Shown here: piece by piece, positions 55,115-64,000 of the stretch
Numbering within the stretch: position 1 is the first letter of the stretch
Layout: each line of letters starts with the position of its first letter
Assembly (NCBI RefSeq): GCF_001039005.1
Contig: NZ_LDWR01000055.1
Coordinates: 62,001-126,000, forward strand
Length of the DNA stretch: 64,000 nt
Reading direction: 5' to 3'
Source: Burkholderia cepacia
GTDB taxonomy: Bacteria > Pseudomonadota > Gammaproteobacteria > Burkholderiales > Burkholderiaceae
Program-made: the position numbers and the translations under genes
The notes under the pieces: model-generated
What the model was told of the DNA's origin: nothing
The model's database searches: none
What the model saw: the letters and a program-made list of their open reading frames with translations, nothing else

Positions 55115-56248
55115 TCAGCGGGCGTCGCGTCGCATCCGTTCGATACGGGCCCAGTCGAAGGTGATGCCGAGGCCGGGCGTCGCCGGCAGGTGCAGCTTGA
55201 AATCCTGGTAACGCAGCGGCTCGATGAGGATTTCCTCGGTGAGCAGCAGCGGCCCGAACAGCTCGGTGCCCCATTTCAGCGAGTCGAACGTGCTGAACAG
55301 TTGCGCGGACGCCATCGTGCCGGCCGCGCCCTCGAGCATCGTGCCGCCATACAGTTCGATGCCGGCCGCCGTCGCGATCGACGCGACGCTCGCCGCGCCC
55401 TGCAGGCCGCCCGATTGGGCGATCTTCACCGCGAACACGTCGGCCGCGCGTTCCTGCGCGAGCGCGAATGCATCGACCGGACCATGCAGCGCTTCGTCGG
55501 CCATGATCGGCACCTGTGCGAGCTGCGTGAGACGTTTCAGTCCCGCGCGGTTGGTCGCGGCGATCGGCTGCTCGACGAGGCTCACGCCGGCTTCCGCGAA
55601 CCGCGCGCCGGCCCGGATCGCATCGGTTTCGGTCCACGCCTGGTTCACGTCGACGCGCACATCGCCGCGCTCGCCGAGCGCGCGCTTGATCGCGATCACG
55701 TGCGCGACGTCGTCGGCAACCGCGTTCGAGCCGATCTTCAGCTTGAATGCGCGATGGCGGCGCGCGTCGAGCATCGCTTCGGCTTCCGCGATGTCGCGCT
55801 GCGTGTCGCCGCTCGCGAGCGTCCATGCGACATCGACCGCATCGGTCCTGCGGCCACCGAACAACTCGGACAGCGGCACGCCGAGACGACGCGCCTGCGC
55901 ATCGAACAACGCGGTTTCGAGCGCGCACTTCGCGAAGCGGTTGCCCTGGAACAGCTTGCGCGCACGCGCCATCGCGGCGCCCGGGCGCGTCGCGTCCATG
56001 CCCTGCAGCAGCGGCGCGAAGTAGGTGTCGATGTTGACCTTGATGCTCTCGGGGCTCTCCTCGCCGTACGCGAGACCGCCGATGGTCGTCGCTTCGCCGA
56101 CACCTTCGATACCGTCCGTGCATCGAACTCGGACCAGTACGAGCGTCTGGCAATTCATCGTGGCGACCGACAATTTGTGGGGCCTGATCGTCGGCACGTC
56201 GACGAGCAACGTCTCGATGCGTTCGATGGTGGCGGCAGTTGCTATCAT
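55115..56248 (-). CDS. catB: Muconate cycloisomerase
   Basis: A 377-residue enolase-superfamily enzyme. It has the K-x-K base AFKLKIGS, metal ligands in VRVDVNQAW, SLVEQPI and PIMADEAL, and the second Lys in FAVKIAQSGG. It forms muconolactone from cis,cis-muconate. ATG 56248 has an excellent AGGAGGAA site; the frame extends to 56323 but that part crosses the catR promoter. First gene of catBAC, divergent from catR across 91 bp. Confidence 0.95.
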   Translation of the reverse strand: MIATAATIERIETLLVDVPTIRPHKLSVATMNCQTLVLVRVRCTDGIEGVGEATTIGGLAYGEESPESIKVNIDTYFAPLLQGMDATRPGAAMARARKLFQGNRFAKCALETALFDAQARRLGVPLSELFGGRRTDAVDVAWTLASGDTQRDIAEAEAMLDARRHRAFKLKIGSNAVADDVAHVIAIKRALGERGDVRVDVNQAWTETDAIRAGARFAEAGVSLVEQPIAATNRAGLKRLTQLAQVPIMADEALHGPVDAFALAQERAADVFAVKIAQSGGLQGAASVASIATAAGIELYGGTMLEGAAGTMASAQLFSTFDSLKWGTELFGPLLLTEEILIEPLRYQDFKLHLPATPGLGITFDWARIERMRRDAR

Positions 56249-56321
56249 GCGATTCCTCCTGTTGGTGCACATGGTAGGAATTCCCGCCCCGCGTCGTCCA
56301 ACACTCTTTCCGACTACTTCC

Positions 56322-56336
56322 ATACCTTTGAGGCAT
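56322..56336 (+). promoter_or_regulatory. Possible CatR recognition site
   Basis: ATAC-N7-GCAT (56322-56336), one base off the ATAC-N7-GTAT box used by CatR/BenM-type regulators, in the 91-bp catB-catR intergenic region and immediately before the catR start. Binding here would suit autorepression with activation of catB. Confidence 0.35.
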
Positions 56337-56339
56337 GAA

Positions 56340-57230
56340 ATGGAATTGCGTCAGCTCCGCTACTTCATCGCCGTCGCCGAGGAAATGAACATCACGCGGG
56401 CGGCCGAGCGGCTGCACATGACGCAGCCGCCGCTGAGCCGCCAGCTCCAGGCGATCGAGGACGAGATCGGGCTGCCGCTGTTCGAGCGCGGCGCGCGGCC
56501 GCTGAAGCTGACGGATGCGGGGCGTGTGTTCTATGCGCAGGCGAAGCGCCTCGTCGACCAGGCCGACGAGCTCGGCCCGCTGACGCGGCGGCTCGCGCAG
56601 TCGTCGGAACGGATCGTGATCGGCTTCGTGCCGTCGACGCTGTACGGCGCGCTGCCGGACGTGATCCGCGCGTTTCGCGAGGCGCAGCCTGACGTCGAGT
56701 TGTCGCTGATCGAAATGTTCACGCTCGAACAGCTCGGCGCTTTGAAGGGCGGGCGGATCGACGTGGGGTTCGGCCGCTTGCGTTTCGACGACGACCAGGT
56801 CGTGCGCGAGGCGTTGATCGAGGAAAAGCTGATCGCGGCGCTGCCGGTCGGGCATCCGCTTGCCGATCCGGCCCGGCCGCTGACGCTCGCGGATATCGCG
56901 AACGAGACGCTGATCGTCTATCCGAGCACGCCGCGGCCGAGCTTCGCCGATCAGCAGCTCTCCGCGCTGCGCGACGGTGCGCTGGTGCCGGCCGCCGTTC
57001 ATGAGGTGCGCGAATTGCAGACGGCGCTCGGGCTCGTGGCCGCGCAGGTCGGCGTGTCGCTGGTGCCGGAGAGCGTGGAGGGCGTGCGTGTGAAGGGTGT
57101 CGTCTACCGGCGCTTGCCGGAACCGGCCGCGACGTCGCCGATCATCATGAGCCGCCGGCTGCACGGCGAAAGCGCGGCGACGGCCGCGTTCTGCGCGATC
57201 GCGCGGGAGATGATCGTGCCGGGGGCGTAA
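56340..57230 (+). CDS. catR: LysR-family regulator of the cat operon
   Basis: A 296-residue LysR protein: MELRQLRYFIAVAEEMNITR, AAERLHMTQPPLSRQLQAIE, then GLPLFERGARPLKLTDAGRV, a sequence typical of CatR/BenM. The effector domain has IVIGFVPSTLYGALPDVIRA. It is divergent from catB, the classic CatR arrangement, so it should activate catBAC in response to cis,cis-muconate. ATG 56340 follows TTTGAGGC. Confidence 0.92.
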   Translation: MELRQLRYFIAVAEEMNITRAAERLHMTQPPLSRQLQAIEDEIGLPLFERGARPLKLTDAGRVFYAQAKRLVDQADELGPLTRRLAQSSERIVIGFVPSTLYGALPDVIRAFREAQPDVELSLIEMFTLEQLGALKGGRIDVGFGRLRFDDDQVVREALIEEKLIAALPVGHPLADPARPLTLADIANETLIVYPSTPRPSFADQQLSALRDGALVPAAVHEVRELQTALGLVAAQVGVSLVPESVEGVRVKGVVYRRLPEPAATSPIIMSRRLHGESAATAAFCAIAREMIVPGA

Positions 57231-57375
57231 GGGCGGTCGTTCGTGCTATGAATCGCAACTAACGGTCTGTTTTCGCGCGCCCGGGCGAATTCGGAGAGGG
57301 CGGCGCGATCCGATGCCATTTCGTCCCATCTCGAGGCCAGCCGGCAGGCTTCCGGATGCGCCAGTCTGACGACGG

Positions 57376-58341
57376 CTAACGCTTCCCGTCGAGCGTCTCC
57401 GACGGCGATTCGCCGAACTTTTCCCGGTACGCGATCGCGAACCGGCCGAGGTGCGTAAACCCGCAATCGAGCGCGACATCGGCGATCCGCCGGTCGGACG
57501 CCGTGCCGCGCAGCAACTCGCGCGCATGGTCGAGCCGCGTCGCGCGCAGGTATTGCATCGGGCTCATCCCGCGGAACTGCAGGAAGGCGTCGCGCAGTGT
57601 CCGTTCGGGCACGTTGGCGGCCTGGACGATATCGGCGAGCTGCAGCGGCTGCGCGTAGTGCGCGTTCACGAACTCCTGCGCGCGCCGCACGAAGCCCGGT
57701 GCCGGGTCGCGGTGCGACGCGCGCAGCACGGACGGCGGATGGCCTTCGATCAGCAGGTCGATCAGCAGATGCTCGAGTTGCGACGCAACGCGCGGGTTCG
57801 CGTTCGCGCGTTCGAGCAGTTCGGGGGAGCGTGCGACGAGCATCAGTTGCTGACGCCACGCGGAGAGCGCGGCGTCGCTGATGTGCAGCACGGGGTCGAG
57901 CGTCGCGCGCGGGTCGCCGGTCAGCGAGCCGACGGTTGCCGCATCGATGCGCAGCACGAACTGCTCGCAATCGGCCGACAGTACCGCGTCGAAGCGTTCG
58001 CCGGGCGCGCACAGCACGCCGGTCTGGCCGTCGACGCCGAGCTGCCGCCCCATCGCGCGCACCTCGGCCTGGCCGGACAGGCAGAACATCAGCAGGTAAT
58101 AACCGTCGACCGCGTCGACCTGCACGCGCATCGCGTCGCCGAACGCGATCGTGCCGATCCCGAGCCCGCCGAGCTTGACGAAATCCATGTGCGACGCACC
58201 GTGCACGCGTCCGTTCGGCAGCAGCGCATGCGGCTGCATCACGCGCGAGATCCGCTCGCGCGTCTCGTCGAGATCGCGGGATTCGAACAGCCGGTGCGCG
58301 CGCAGCGCGAGCGGCTCGAACGACGTTGGGGACATGGGCAT
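57376..58341 (-). CDS. andR: AraC/XylS-family activator of anthranilate dioxygenase
   Basis: A 321-residue protein. The N-terminal cupin-like sensor ([20 protein letters not shown]) is followed by a C-terminal double helix-turn-helix: [40 protein letters not shown], then [20 protein letters not shown]. This is the AntR/XylS group. It is divergent from the dioxygenase operon, matching AndR in B. cepacia DBO1. ATG 58341 is preferred; the frame runs to 58416. Anthranilate is the likely co-inducer. Confidence 0.86.
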   Translation of the reverse strand: MPMSPTSFEPLALRAHRLFESRDLDETRERISRVMQPHALLPNGRVHGASHMDFVKLGGLGIGTIAFGDAMRVQVDAVDGYYLLMFCLSGQAEVRAMGRQLGVDGQTGVLCAPGERFDAVLSADCEQFVLRIDAATVGSLTGDPRATLDPVLHISDAALSAWRQQLMLVARSPELLERANANPRVASQLEHLLIDLLIEGHPPSVLRASHRDPAPGFVRRAQEFVNAHYAQPLQLADIVQAANVPERTLRDAFLQFRGMSPMQYLRATRLDHARELLRGTASDRRIADVALDCGFTHLGRFAIAYREKFGESPSETLDGKR

Positions 58342-58546
58342 CAGCCTAATTGGGGACGCCGCGTTTCGATCCGACGAATGGGTCGTAATCGGACGAGGCA
58401 TCGTGTGTGCCGCCATGCTAGCTCAGAAATCCGCCGAAAGTGGATATTGCACCGCCGCAATCGCACTTTCCGGATAGACGGCGAATATTAGCTTTTCAAA
58501 AATGGGCTCCATGCATTCAACGAAACAGATCGACAAGGAGTCCGAC

Positions 58547-59818
58547 ATGGAGCAGACAGAATCGCCCGTCGTATTCGCCGCCCGCGGCGATGCATCCGAC
58601 GTGACCTTTCCGCACGACGACGGCTCGCGCGTGCCATACAAGGTGTTCAGCTCACAAGCGGTCTACGAGCGCGAGCAGGAGCGCATCTTCCGCGGGCCGA
58701 CGTGGAACTTCGTCGCGCTGGAAGCGGAAATCCCGAACGCCGGCGACTTCAAGAGCACGTTCGTCGGCGACACGCCGGTGGTCGTCACGCGCACCGAGGA
58801 CGGCACGCTGTCCGCCTGGGTGAACCGTTGCGCGCACCGCGGCGCGCAGGTGTGCCGCAAGTCGCGCGGCAACGCGAGCTCGCACACCTGCGTCTATCAC
58901 CAGTGGAGCTTCGACAACCAGGGCAACCTGCTCGGCGTGCCGTTCCGGCGCGGCCAGAAGGGGATGTCGGGGATGCCCGCCGATTTCGACCCGAAGCAGC
59001 ACGGGCTGCGCAAGCTGCGCGTCGACAGCTATCACGGGCTGGTGTTCGCGACGTTCAGCGATGAAGTGATGCCGCTGCCCGACTATCTCGGCGAGCAGAT
59101 GCGCCCGTGGATCAACCGGATCTTCCACAAGCCGATCGAGTATCTCGGCTGCACGCGCCAGTATTCGAAGTCGAACTGGAAGCTGTACATGGAGAACGTG
59201 AAGGATCCGTATCACGCGAGCATGCTGCACCTGTTCCATACGACCTTCAACATCTTCCGCGTCGGGATGAAGGCGCGCTCGATTCCGGACGCGAACCACG
59301 GGCTGCACAGCATCATCACGGTGACGAAGACGAACGACGACACGTCGGCCGCGTACAAGCAGCAGAACATCCGCTCGTTCGACGAAGGTTTCCACCTCGA
59401 GGACGAATCGATCCTCGATCTCGTCTCGGAATACGACGAGGACTGCACGAACCATATCCAGCCGATCTTCCCGCAGCTCGTGATCCAGCAGATCCACAAC
59501 ACGCTGGTCGCGCGCCAGATCCTGCCGAAGGGCCCGGACAACTTCGAGCTGATCTTCCACTTCTTCGGCTACGCGGACGACACGCCCGAGCTGCGCGCGC
59601 TGCGCATCAAGCAGGCGAACCTCGTCGGGCCGGCCGGCTACATCTCGATGGAAGACACGGAGGCGACCGAGCTCGTGCAGCGCGGCACGGTGCGCGACGG
59701 CGACGCGACGTCGGTGATCGAGATGTCGCGCGGCAATCCGGACCAGCAGGACACGGTAATCACCGAAAGCCTGATCCGCAAGTTCTGGGTCGGCTACCAG
59801 AAGCTGATGGGCTATTGA
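58547..59818 (+). CDS. andAc: Anthranilate 1,2-dioxygenase large (oxygenase alpha) subunit
   Basis: A 423-residue Rieske oxygenase. Cluster ligands are Cys95, His97, Cys115 and His118 (CAHRGAQVC, CVYHQW). The catalytic Fe ligands include His223 and His228 in KDPYHASMLHLFH. It converts anthranilate to catechol, CO2 and ammonia with its partners. ATG 58547 follows AAGGAGTCCGAC. The order large-small-ferredoxin-reductase is that of the three-component andAcAdAbAa type, not the two-component antABC type with a fused reductase. Confidence 0.92.
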   Translation: MEQTESPVVFAARGDASDVTFPHDDGSRVPYKVFSSQAVYEREQERIFRGPTWNFVALEAEIPNAGDFKSTFVGDTPVVVTRTEDGTLSAWVNRCAHRGAQVCRKSRGNASSHTCVYHQWSFDNQGNLLGVPFRRGQKGMSGMPADFDPKQHGLRKLRVDSYHGLVFATFSDEVMPLPDYLGEQMRPWINRIFHKPIEYLGCTRQYSKSNWKLYMENVKDPYHASMLHLFHTTFNIFRVGMKARSIPDANHGLHSIITVTKTNDDTSAAYKQQNIRSFDEGFHLEDESILDLVSEYDEDCTNHIQPIFPQLVIQQIHNTLVARQILPKGPDNFELIFHFFGYADDTPELRALRIKQANLVGPAGYISMEDTEATELVQRGTVRDGDATSVIEMSRGNPDQQDTVITESLIRKFWVGYQKLMGY

Positions 59819-59832
59819 AGCGGGAGCGCGAA

Positions 59833-60309
59833 ATGACGGAAGACATGAAGACGTGGTTCGAGATTTACATGCTGCAGAACCGCTACATCAGCCATCTCGA
59901 CAACGACCGGATCGAGCAGTGGCCGGAGATGTTCACCGAGGACTGCCTGTACGAAATCGTGCCGAAGGAAAACGCCGACCTCGGGCTGCCGGTCGGGATC
60001 GTCCACTGTACGAACCAGCGGATGCTGCGCGACCGCGTGGTGTCGCTGCGGCACGCGAACATCTATGAAGAGCACACGTACCGGCACATGACGTCGGGCC
60101 TGACGATCGTCGCCGAACGCGACGGCGAGATCGACACCGAGAGCAACTACGTCGTCGTGCAGACGCGCAGCAACGGCGAATCGAACGTGTACCAGGCCGG
60201 CAAGTACTACGACACGGTCGTGCGCACGCCCGACGGGCTGCGCTACAAGACCAAGCGGGTGATCTACGACACGTCGCGCGTGCAGACGCTGCTCGCCACC
60301 CCGATCTGA
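59833..60309 (+). CDS. andAd: Anthranilate 1,2-dioxygenase small (oxygenase beta) subunit
   Basis: A 158-residue ring-hydroxylating dioxygenase beta subunit of the cystatin-like fold: MKTWFEIYMLQNRYISHLDN, RIEQWPEMFTEDCLYEIVPK, RHMTSGLTIV and YYDTVVRTPDGLRYKTKRVI. It packs with AndAc in the alpha3beta3 oxygenase. It starts 14 bp after andAc behind GGGAGCGCGAA. A long overlapping frame (from 59107) is a phase-shifted shadow of andAc that happens to join this frame. Confidence 0.92.
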   Translation: MTEDMKTWFEIYMLQNRYISHLDNDRIEQWPEMFTEDCLYEIVPKENADLGLPVGIVHCTNQRMLRDRVVSLRHANIYEEHTYRHMTSGLTIVAERDGEIDTESNYVVVQTRSNGESNVYQAGKYYDTVVRTPDGLRYKTKRVIYDTSRVQTLLATPI

Positions 60310-60326
60310 CGAAGCAAGGAACCGAC

Positions 60327-60653
60327 ATGACCGAAGCAACGCTGACCGAGTGGCATCCGCTCGGCACTTTCGACGAATTCTCCGAAGACGAACCGGCGGC
60401 GCGCGTCGCCGGCCAGAAGCCGATCGCCGTGTTCCGGATCGGCGACGAACTGTTCGCGATGCACGACCTCTGCACGCACGGCCATGCGCGGCTGTCCGAA
60501 GGTTATGTGGAGGACGGTTGCGTCGAATGCCCGCTGCACCAGGGGCTGATCGACATCCGCACCGGCGCGCCGAAATGCGCGCCGATCACGGAGCCGGTGC
60601 GGACCTATCCGATCCGGATCGTCGACGGGCAGGTGGAAGTCAATGTCGGCTGA
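60327..60653 (+). CDS. andAb: Rieske ferredoxin of anthranilate dioxygenase
   Basis: A 108-residue Rieske ferredoxin. The 2Fe-2S ligands are Cys49, His51, Cys68 and His71 (DLCTHGHARL, CVECPLHQG). It carries electrons from the reductase to the oxygenase. It starts 17 bp after andAd (AAGGAACCGAC) and overlaps the start of the reductase gene by 11 bases, so the operon is tightly coupled. Confidence 0.93.
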   Translation: MTEATLTEWHPLGTFDEFSEDEPAARVAGQKPIAVFRIGDELFAMHDLCTHGHARLSEGYVEDGCVECPLHQGLIDIRTGAPKCAPITEPVRTYPIRIVDGQVEVNVG

Positions 60654-61863
60654 CCCGTTCGTGATCGTCGGCGCGGGTCACGCGGCGCGTCGCACGGCCG
60701 AAGCGCTGCGCGAACGCGACGCCGCGGCGCGCATCGTGATGATCGGCGCGGAGCGCGAGCTGCCGTACGACCGGCCCGCGCTGTCGAAGGATGCGCTGCT
60801 GAGCGATGGCGGCGAGCAGCGCGCGTTCATTCGCGATGCGGCGTGGTACGACGCGCAGCGTATCGAGCTGCGGCTCGGCACGCGGGTCGACACGATCGAG
60901 CGCGATGCGCAGCGCGTGAGCCTCGACGACGGCACGACGTTGCCGTACGCGCGGCTCGTGCTCGCGACGGGCTCGCGGGTGCGCACGTTCGGCGGGGCAA
61001 TCGACGAAGGTGTCGAGCCGCATTATGTCCGCACCGTTGACGATGCGCGTGCGTTGCGCGCGCAACTTGTTCCGGGCCGCGGCGTCGCGGTGCTCGGTGG
61101 CGGCTTCATCGGCCTCGAGGTCGCGGCCGCGGCGCGCCAGCTCGGTTGCGACGTGACGGTGATCGATCCGGCACCCCGCTTGCTGCAGCGTGCGTTGCCG
61201 GAAGTCGTCGGCGCGTATGCGCGTCAGTTGCACGACGCGCGCGGCGTGATCTTCCAGATGGCGACGCTGCCGCGCGCGATTCGCCGTGCGCCGGCCGGCG
61301 GCGCGATCGTCGAGACCGATCGCGGCGACGTGCAGGCCGACCTCGTCGTGGTCGGCATCGGCGTGGTGCCCAACGTCGAGCTTGCCCAGGCGGCCGGACT
61401 CGACATCGACAACGGGATACGTGTCGACGCCGGCTGCCGCACGGCCGATTCCGCGATCTTCGCGACGGGCGAGGTGACGATGCACTTCAATCCGTTGCTC
61501 GGGCGTCACGTGCGGATCGAATCGTGGCAGGTTGCCGAAAACCAGCCGGCCGTCGCGGCCGCGAACCTGCTCGGCGCCGACGAAACCTATGGCGAGCTGC
61601 CGTGGCTGTGGTCCGATCAGTACGACTGCAACCTGCAGATGCTCGGGCTGTTCGGCAGCGAACGCACGATCGTCGTGCGCGGCGATCCGGCGAGCGGGCC
61701 GTTCACGGTGTTCGGGTTGGGTGATGATGGCAAGATCGTCGCGGTAGCCGCGGCGAACCTGGGGCGCGACATCGGCGCATCGCGCCGGCTGATCGCGGCA
61801 GGGGCGGTGCCCGATCCGTTGAAACTCGCCGATCCGGCGGTGAACCTGAAGACGTTTCTGTAG
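60643..61863 (+). CDS. andAa: FAD-dependent ferredoxin reductase of anthranilate dioxygenase
   Basis: A 406-residue glutathione-reductase-fold NADH:ferredoxin reductase. FAD site VIVGAGHAARRTAEALRE, NADH site GVAVLGGGFIGLEVAAAARQ, and the second FAD motif ADSAIFATGEVT. The C-terminal domain is the BphA4/reductase type. It starts inside the ferredoxin gene (ATG 60643). Last gene of the operon; no clear T-tailed terminator follows, only GC-rich inverted sequence. Confidence 0.92.
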   Translation: MSADPFVIVGAGHAARRTAEALRERDAAARIVMIGAERELPYDRPALSKDALLSDGGEQRAFIRDAAWYDAQRIELRLGTRVDTIERDAQRVSLDDGTTLPYARLVLATGSRVRTFGGAIDEGVEPHYVRTVDDARALRAQLVPGRGVAVLGGGFIGLEVAAAARQLGCDVTVIDPAPRLLQRALPEVVGAYARQLHDARGVIFQMATLPRAIRRAPAGGAIVETDRGDVQADLVVVGIGVVPNVELAQAAGLDIDNGIRVDAGCRTADSAIFATGEVTMHFNPLLGRHVRIESWQVAENQPAVAAANLLGADETYGELPWLWSDQYDCNLQMLGLFGSERTIVVRGDPASGPFTVFGLGDDGKIVAVAAANLGRDIGASRRLIAAGAVPDPLKLADPAVNLKTFL

Positions 61864-62063
61864 CGGCGGCAGGCGCGGCGAGGATGGCCGGCGCGACGGA
61901 CGGATTGCGTCGGCAATCCTGTCGCCGGCCGCGCGGTTGCGCGACGTGGCGGGTGACGTGATGCGCGGCGGCGGTCGCGCGGGCCCGTCGCGCATCATGC
62001 CGCGCGTTTGTCGGCCGGTGCGAAATCGGGGATATTAGCGGCATCGCCGATTCGCGTGCCGCC

Positions 62064-63350
62064 ATGACGCCAGACAAAGCCCTCGAACTGAAACGAAGCA
62101 AGCGCCGCGCGCTGTGGCTGCTGCTGGCCGCGGTCGCGGTGTTCGTCGCGACGATCCTGCTGCCGCGCGGCCCGTGGGTCGACGGCTTCAAGGCCGTGGC
62201 CGAGGCCGCGATGGTCGGCGCGCTCGCCGACTGGTTCGCGGTTGTCGCGCTGTTTCGCCGCGTGCCGATTCCGTTCGTGTCGCGCCATACCGAGATCATT
62301 CCGAAGAACAAGGACAAGATCGCCGACAACCTCGCGGTGTTCGTGCGCGAGAAGTTCCTCGGCCCCGATGCGCTCGTCGCGCAGATCCGCCAGCACGATC
62401 CCGCGCAGAAACTCGGTGCGTGGCTCGGCGAGCCGGCGAACACCGACGCGCTCGGCGGCTACGTAACGAAGCTGATGAGCTTCGCGCTCGACATGACCGA
62501 CGATGCGCGGATCCAGTCGTTCGTCCACGACGCGTTCCGCGCGGTAATCGACCGGGTCGACCTGTCGCAATCGGCCGGCGCGATCCTCGACACGCTGACG
62601 AAGGACGGCCGCCACCAGCAGTTGCTCGACGACGCGATCGAACAGGTGGTCGACGTGCTCGACAAGGAGGAGAATCGCGAGGTGATCGCGGGCTTCATCG
62701 TCGAGTGGCTGAAGACGCAGTACCCGAAGGTCGAGAAGATCATGCCGACACAGTGGTTCGGCGAGAACGGTGCGCGAATGCTCGCGAGCGCGGTGAGCCG
62801 CGTGCTGGAAGGCGTGGCGGCCGACCCCGAGCACGAACTGCGGCAGCGCTTCGACCGAACGGTCGTGCGGTTGACCGAGCGGCTGAAGCACGATCCCGCG
62901 TTCATCGAAAAGGGCGACGAGATCAAGCGCTACATCCGCGACGGCGACGCGTTCAACACGTATGCGCGCGACTTGTGGGACCAGTTGCGCGCGTGGCTGA
63001 AGGCCGATCTCGCTCGCGCCGATTCGGCATTGCACCGCCAGGCCGCGACGCTCGGCGGCTGGCTCGGCGCGCGGCTCGCGGAGAGCCCGGCGCTGCGCGC
63101 GTCGCTGAACGAGCATATCGAGAAGGCCGTGCACGAGATGGCGCCGGATTTCGCCGATTTCCTGATGCGTCACATCCGCGACACGGTGCGTAACTGGGAT
63201 GCACGCGAAATGTCGCGGCAGATCGAGCTGAACATCGGCAAGGATCTGCAGTACATCCGCATCAACGGCACGCTGGTCGGCGGGCTGATCGGGCTTGGGT
63301 TGTATCTGGTGTCGTTGGTGCCGCGCTGGGCGGCCGGCTGGCTGCATTGA
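62064..63350 (+). CDS. DUF445 membrane protein
   Basis: A 428-residue protein. An N-terminal TM (RALWLLLAAVAVFVATILL) is followed by the DUF445 signature VDGFKAVAEAAMVGALADWF and AVVALFRRVPIPFVSRHTEI, PKNKDKIADNLAVFVREKFL. A long helical middle precedes a C-terminal TM (LVGGLIGLGLYLVSLVPRW). Function unsettled in the family. A GC hairpin (63336-63361) overlaps its stop codon and may aid termination against the convergent higA. Confidence 0.88.
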   Translation: MTPDKALELKRSKRRALWLLLAAVAVFVATILLPRGPWVDGFKAVAEAAMVGALADWFAVVALFRRVPIPFVSRHTEIIPKNKDKIADNLAVFVREKFLGPDALVAQIRQHDPAQKLGAWLGEPANTDALGGYVTKLMSFALDMTDDARIQSFVHDAFRAVIDRVDLSQSAGAILDTLTKDGRHQQLLDDAIEQVVDVLDKEENREVIAGFIVEWLKTQYPKVEKIMPTQWFGENGARMLASAVSRVLEGVAADPEHELRQRFDRTVVRLTERLKHDPAFIEKGDEIKRYIRDGDAFNTYARDLWDQLRAWLKADLARADSALHRQAATLGGWLGARLAESPALRASLNEHIEKAVHEMAPDFADFLMRHIRDTVRNWDAREMSRQIELNIGKDLQYIRINGTLVGGLIGLGLYLVSLVPRWAAGWLH

Positions 63351-63383
63351 TGCAGCCGGCCCGGCGAACGGCGGCCGAGGTGC

Positions 63384-63686
63384 CTACGCGTGCGTGCGCT
63401 CGCGCGGTTCGACCTTGCGGTCGATTTCGCTGCGCGTCGGCAGTGTCTTGAGATCGTAAGCGGTCTGCAGGTTCAGCCAGAATTCCGGCGACGTCTCGAA
63501 ATAGCGCGCGAGCCGGTAAGCCGTATCGGCCGTGATTCCACGCCGTTCCTTGACGATTTCGTGCAAGCGTGTCGCCGGCACGTTCAACGCGAGCGCCAGT
63601 GCGTTGACGCTCATTTCCAGCGGAACGAGGAATTCTTCCCGCAGGACTTCGCCCGGATGAATCGGGCGCATTCCATTCTTGAGCAT
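63384..63686 (-). CDS. higA: HigA-family antitoxin
   Basis: A 100-residue XRE-type protein: PIHPGEVLREEFLVPLEMSV, then NALALALNVPATRLHEIVKE and ADTAYRLARYFETSPEFWLN, the HigA/VapI helix-turn-helix pattern. It neutralises HigB and represses its own promoter. It starts 12 bp after the toxin gene, toxin first as usual for higBA. Confidence 0.92.
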   Translation of the reverse strand: MLKNGMRPIHPGEVLREEFLVPLEMSVNALALALNVPATRLHEIVKERRGITADTAYRLARYFETSPEFWLNLQTAYDLKTLPTRSEIDRKVEPRERTHA

Positions 63687-63698
63687 GCAAAGCTCCAG

Positions 63699-63986
63699 TC
63701 AGTGATAGTCGACGATCTCGACCTGGGTCGGGCCATCGTCGCTCCATACGAAACAGATCCGCCATTGTTCGTTGATGCGAATGCTGTGCTGACCTTCCCG
63801 ATCGCCTTGCAACGCTTCGAGCCGGTTGCCGGGCGGCGCCCGCAAGTCACGCAGTTCTTTCGCGGCGGCGACCATTTGCAGTTTCCGGGTAGCAACGGTT
63901 TCGATCGTACGGAAGCGCTTGGGTAATTCTCCGGCAAACAGCAACCGAGTATCTTTGCATCGGAACGATCTGATTATTACGGGCAT
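63699..63986 (-). CDS. higB: HigB-family (RelE-like) mRNA interferase toxin
   Basis: A 95-residue RelE/HigB-fold protein: MPVIIRSFRCKDTRLLFAGE, the LRAPPGNRLEALQGDREGQH segment, and the family ending SIRINEQWRICFVW then VEIVDYH. It cleaves mRNA at the ribosome. It is paired with higA downstream. The start lies 14 bases from the window edge, so its promoter is mostly outside. Confidence 0.92.
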   Translation of the reverse strand: MPVIIRSFRCKDTRLLFAGELPKRFRTIETVATRKLQMVAAAKELRDLRAPPGNRLEALQGDREGQHSIRINEQWRICFVWSDDGPTQVEIVDYH

Positions 63987-64000
63987 GGTATTACGTTTAA

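Noticed and set aside
54180-57164. A 994-residue minus-strand frame covering catA and running through catB and catR
   Set aside because: Only the C-terminal 300 residues are CatA. The upstream part is Arg/His-rich out-of-phase translation of catB and catR, common in high-GC DNA.

Overview
The window is high-GC DNA (apart from one stretch) with dense gene packing, many LysR, AraC and MarR regulators, a polyhydroxyalkanoate depolymerase, and a three-component anthranilate dioxygenase in the large-small-ferredoxin-reductase order described for Burkholderia cepacia DBO1. Together these point to Burkholderia, probably the B. cepacia complex. No rRNA, tRNA or replication genes are present, so the species and replicon cannot be fixed. 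Much of the content is accessory metabolism, which would suit a secondary chromosome.

Layout. 1-2098: end of kdpD, then kdpE (potassium two-component system). 2265-5546: polar amino-acid ABC transporter (binding protein, two permeases, ATPase) behind a GntR/HutC-like palindrome. 5633-9473: cupin, two small secreted proteins, phaZ and a GST. 9655-15986: a lipoprotein, a Pro/Ala-rich exported protein and a lytic transglycosylase, followed by a protein with a cyclic-nucleotide pocket fused to a FliG-like C-terminus, then MotA, MotB and a chemoreceptor. 16056-24240: a lower-GC accessory island holding a frameshifted gene, DUF2130, a lone WYL-like domain, a Macro/Clp-N/KAP P-loop NTPase, a small nuclease-like protein, an unknown protein and a SymE-like protein. 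This is the best candidate for an undescribed defence or conflict system.

24502-31685: amidohydrolase with an MHS-type MFS transporter and LysR, another LysR, a CMD-family protein, a Cys/His amidase-like protein, a second GST and a small secreted protein. 31768-37944: an EmrAB-type tripartite efflux operon led by a MarR repressor, with a LysR and a paralogous MarR beyond it; three copies of TGYATRTGCAC tie these promoters together. 38175-39894: two-subunit aconitase X. 39992-47686: two small membrane proteins and an intact AraC gene. Each locus carries a fragment of the other's gene, and between them lies a cassette with two unknown genes and a GH92 lipoprotein.

47790-53693: fadH, a small unknown protein, a divergent LysR/flavodoxin-fold oxidoreductase pair and an unknown membrane protein. 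53846-61863: catBAC with divergent catR, then andR and divergent andAcAdAbAa. As a unit these convert anthranilate to catechol, cis,cis-muconate, muconolactone and 3-oxoadipate enol-lactone. 62064-63986: a DUF445 membrane protein and a HigBA toxin-antitoxin pair.

All functional calls come from reading motifs, domain order and gene context by eye. No database search was run.
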